Source: Nitrospirota bacterium (GTDB taxonomy: Bacteria > Nitrospirota > UBA9217). Taken from it: a DNA stretch of 6,091 nt. The position numbers were made by a program, and so were the translations under genes. Positions 4,955 through 6,091 of the stretch are shown piece by piece; within the stretch, counting starts at the first letter, position 1, and each line of letters starts with the position of its first letter. The stretch spans positions 1-6,091 of the forward strand of contig JAAXXJ010000192.1 in assembly GCA_013334545.1 (NCBI GenBank), read 5' to 3'. The notes beneath the pieces were generated by a model. The model saw only the letters and a list, made by a program, of their open reading frames with translations. It had not been told where the DNA came from and ran no database searches.

Positions 4955-5617
4955 CTACGCGCCTAGGACCTCGCGGACCTTCCTGAGCAGCTGATCCGGG
5001 AAGATGGGCTTGGAAAGGAATGGCATCCCGTCATTGATGATGCCCTTGCTCTGGATGATGTCCGCAGTATAGCCGCTCATGAAGATGACCTTGACACCGG
5101 GCTTCATGGCCCTGATCTGTTCATAGGCGGCCTTCCCGTTCTTTTTCGGCATGATCACATCAGAGAGGAACAGCGAGAGAGAACCTACGTGATCCGCGAA
5201 CTGCTGCACGGCCTCCTCGCCGTCGACCGACTCGATGACGGTATACCCTGCTTCCCGCAGCACGATCGTGATCAGCGCCCTGACGTCGTTCTCGTCCTCA
5301 GCGAGCAGGATGGTCTCGCTGCCCCCAACGGGCCGGTCCTCGATCCGGGCTGCCGGGATTTCGCCGGCGGTCTCGATCGCGGGCAGGTATATCTTGAATG
5401 TCGTCCCCTTCTCTGGCTCGCTATAGACGTTGATCGTCCCGTTATGCTGTTTGACGATCCCGTAGACGATGGCAAGTCCCAGGCCCGTGCCCTTCCCGAC
5501 CTCTTTCGTCGTGAAAAAGGGCTCAAAGATCTGCTTACGGGTCCCTTCGTCCATGCCGGCACCGGTATCGGACACGGATATGACGCCATATCGTCCCGCC
5601 CGGTCGAGGTAGTTCAC
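4955..5617 (-). CDS. C-terminal piece of hybrid histidine kinase: end of ATPase domain plus receiver domain
   Basis: A 220-residue open frame (first possible start GTG 5617). Residues 10-79 are the second part of a HATPase_c domain: G1 box SDTGAGMD 16-23, F box FEPFFTTK 31-38, G2 box GKGTGLGLAIVYG 41-53, and the final strand KGTTFKIYLP 70-79. Residues about 100-220 are a complete receiver domain with acidic pair D108/E109, phospho-acceptor D153 (LSDVIMP), S181 in FMSGYT and K203 (LSKP). Its ATPase part lacks the N box, which is encoded just upstream in another frame (5695-5709), and the GTG overlaps the stop of that upstream frame (GTGA). The simplest reading is one ancestral gene broken by a one-base deletion. 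If translated alone, only the receiver could fold into a working unit. No Shine-Dalgarno with normal spacing precedes the GTG. Confidence 0.85.
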   Translation of the reverse strand: MNYLDRAGRYGVISVSDTGAGMDEGTRKQIFEPFFTTKEVGKGTGLGLAIVYGIVKQHNGTINVYSEPEKGTTFKIYLPAIETAGEIPAARIEDRPVGGSETILLAEDENDVRALITIVLREAGYTVIESVDGEEAVQQFADHVGSLSLFLSDVIMPKKNGKAAYEQIRAMKPGVKVIFMSGYTADIIQSKGIINDGMPFLSKPIFPDQLLRKVREVLGA

Positions 5618-6091
5618 CTTTCGGGCCTTTCGTCGAACTCGACCAGGTCGGTCTCGATGATCAGCTGGCCGCCATGCGGCATGGCATCCCGGGCATTGGT
5701 GCAGAGGTTCAGCAGGACCTGTTCCATCTGGCCGCTGTCCGCCAGAACGTTCATGCTTTTATCGCGGAGCACCGTCCGGAACTCGATGTCTTCGCCGATC
5801 AGCCGCTTCGCGATCTTGGTGACGCTCTGCACGATCTCGTTCAGGTCCTCCTCGTGCAGTCCGTAGACCGGCACAGGCGTACTCTGGTTCAGGAGCCGGG
5901 CGATCTTCTCGTGATTGATCACCTGGCCGTCCTTGTCAAGGCTGTACGAGAGGGCAAGCACCAGATTATCGGCGGGAAGCCCCTGGAGGTGCTCCACCCG
6001 TTCAGCGACGGAAAGGTTCGGCAGGTACTGGATCTCGACCTTCCCGGCAAAGGGCTTGAGCTGCTCCTCGGTCTCCCGTTTTGTCGCAAGG
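5614..6091 (-). CDS. N-terminal piece of hybrid histidine kinase: sensor tail fused to ATPase N box; 5' end off window
   Basis: Open from the right edge to TGA 5614-5616 (158 codons readable before the stop; the true start is outside). The first part, to about 5856, resembles the C-terminal region of the ABC-substrate-binding-like sensor domain found in some hybrid kinases (PNLSVAERVEHLQGLPADN, then TPVPVYGLHEE). Directly after it comes DLNEIV, RLIGEDIEF, the ADSGQMEQVLLNL helix and the N box NLCTNARDAMPHGG (Asn codons 5707-5709 and 5695-5697), which in this kinase class normally follow the His-containing dimerisation domain. That domain (HDFNN-type H box), and any membrane or PAS segment between, is absent, so an internal deletion near 5845-5856 is likely. 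The frame then ends in the middle of the ATPase domain (EFDERPER). Even with the frameshift repaired, this kinase would lack its phospho-accepting histidine. The ATPase assignment is strong, the sensor assignment moderate. Confidence 0.78.
   Translation of the reverse strand, partial: LATKRETEEQLKPFAGKVEIQYLPNLSVAERVEHLQGLPADNLVLALSYSLDKDGQVINHEKIARLLNQSTPVPVYGLHEEDLNEIVQSVTKIAKRLIGEDIEFRTVLRDKSMNVLADSGQMEQVLLNLCTNARDAMPHGGQLIIETDLVEFDERPER

Larger units (their letters stand above)
4955..6091 (-). pseudogene. Probable hybrid histidine kinase pseudogene (frameshift plus internal deletion)
   Basis: Together the two overlapping pieces make one sensor-ATPase-receiver gene. The frame changes at about 5628-5630: adding one A to the GAAAGG run turns EFDERPER-stop into EFDEKARKVNYLD, which flows directly into the SDTGAGMD box in the second frame. 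This single-base repair is the evidence for a frameshift rather than two genes. Combined with the missing H-box segment, the gene is probably dead, unless the lesion is a read or assembly error. Confidence 0.72.

Noticed and set aside
5614..5617. GTGA overlap as a genuine translationally coupled two-gene arrangement
   Set aside because: The break falls inside one ATPase domain and one added base restores a continuous homologous product, which favours a frameshift.

Overview
The window is GC-rich bacterial DNA (roughly 60% G+C by eye). It is dominated by signal-transduction genes of the kind common in Deltaproteobacteria/Desulfobacterota, Nitrospirota and related environmental lineages: an FHA-headed sigma-54 activator, a Ser/Thr kinase/phosphatase pair, and hybrid histidine kinase material with an ABC-substrate-binding-like sensor. 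The phylum is an inference from gene style; no rRNA or marker gene is present.

Left part (1-4150) is a phospho-Ser/Thr signalling locus. On the minus strand, running off the left edge, is a sigma-54 enhancer-binding protein whose input domain is FHA instead of a receiver. A 224-bp divergent spacer holds a good sigma-70-type promoter, whose -35 region is a tandem repeat, firing rightward into a small FHA protein. This gene abuts a PP2C phosphatase (TAG directly followed by ATG). After a 282-bp gap comes a membrane-anchored Hanks-type Ser/Thr kinase with a proline-rich and then lysine-rich tail. The kinase juxtamembrane segment and the N-termini of both FHA proteins carry similar Thr-centred motifs. 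This suggests, but does not prove, that kinase, phosphatase, FHA adaptor and sigma-54 activator form one circuit.

Right part (4318-6091, all minus strand) is a decaying two-component region. A hybrid histidine kinase entering from the right edge appears to have lost its dimerisation/phosphoacceptor segment by an internal deletion (around 5845-5856). It is further split by a one-base frameshift (around 5628-5630), leaving its last ATPase boxes and an intact-looking receiver in a second reading frame. Downstream lies a small secreted EF-hand protein with two canonical calcium loops. Its stop codon abuts a truncated second copy of a receiver C-terminus (about 31 of 62 residues identical to the intact receiver by my hand alignment). 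The kinase gene (+) and this minus-strand region converge on a 167-bp stretch with no convincing terminator.

The most noteworthy points are the kinase-to-sigma-54 wiring, the GAFTDA variant loop in the activator, two in-frame A-AAA-AAG slippery heptamers near the kinase 3' end with an open -1 frame beyond the stop, and the history of the broken kinase/EF-hand/receiver-remnant block. No RNA gene, CRISPR array or insertion sequence was seen.
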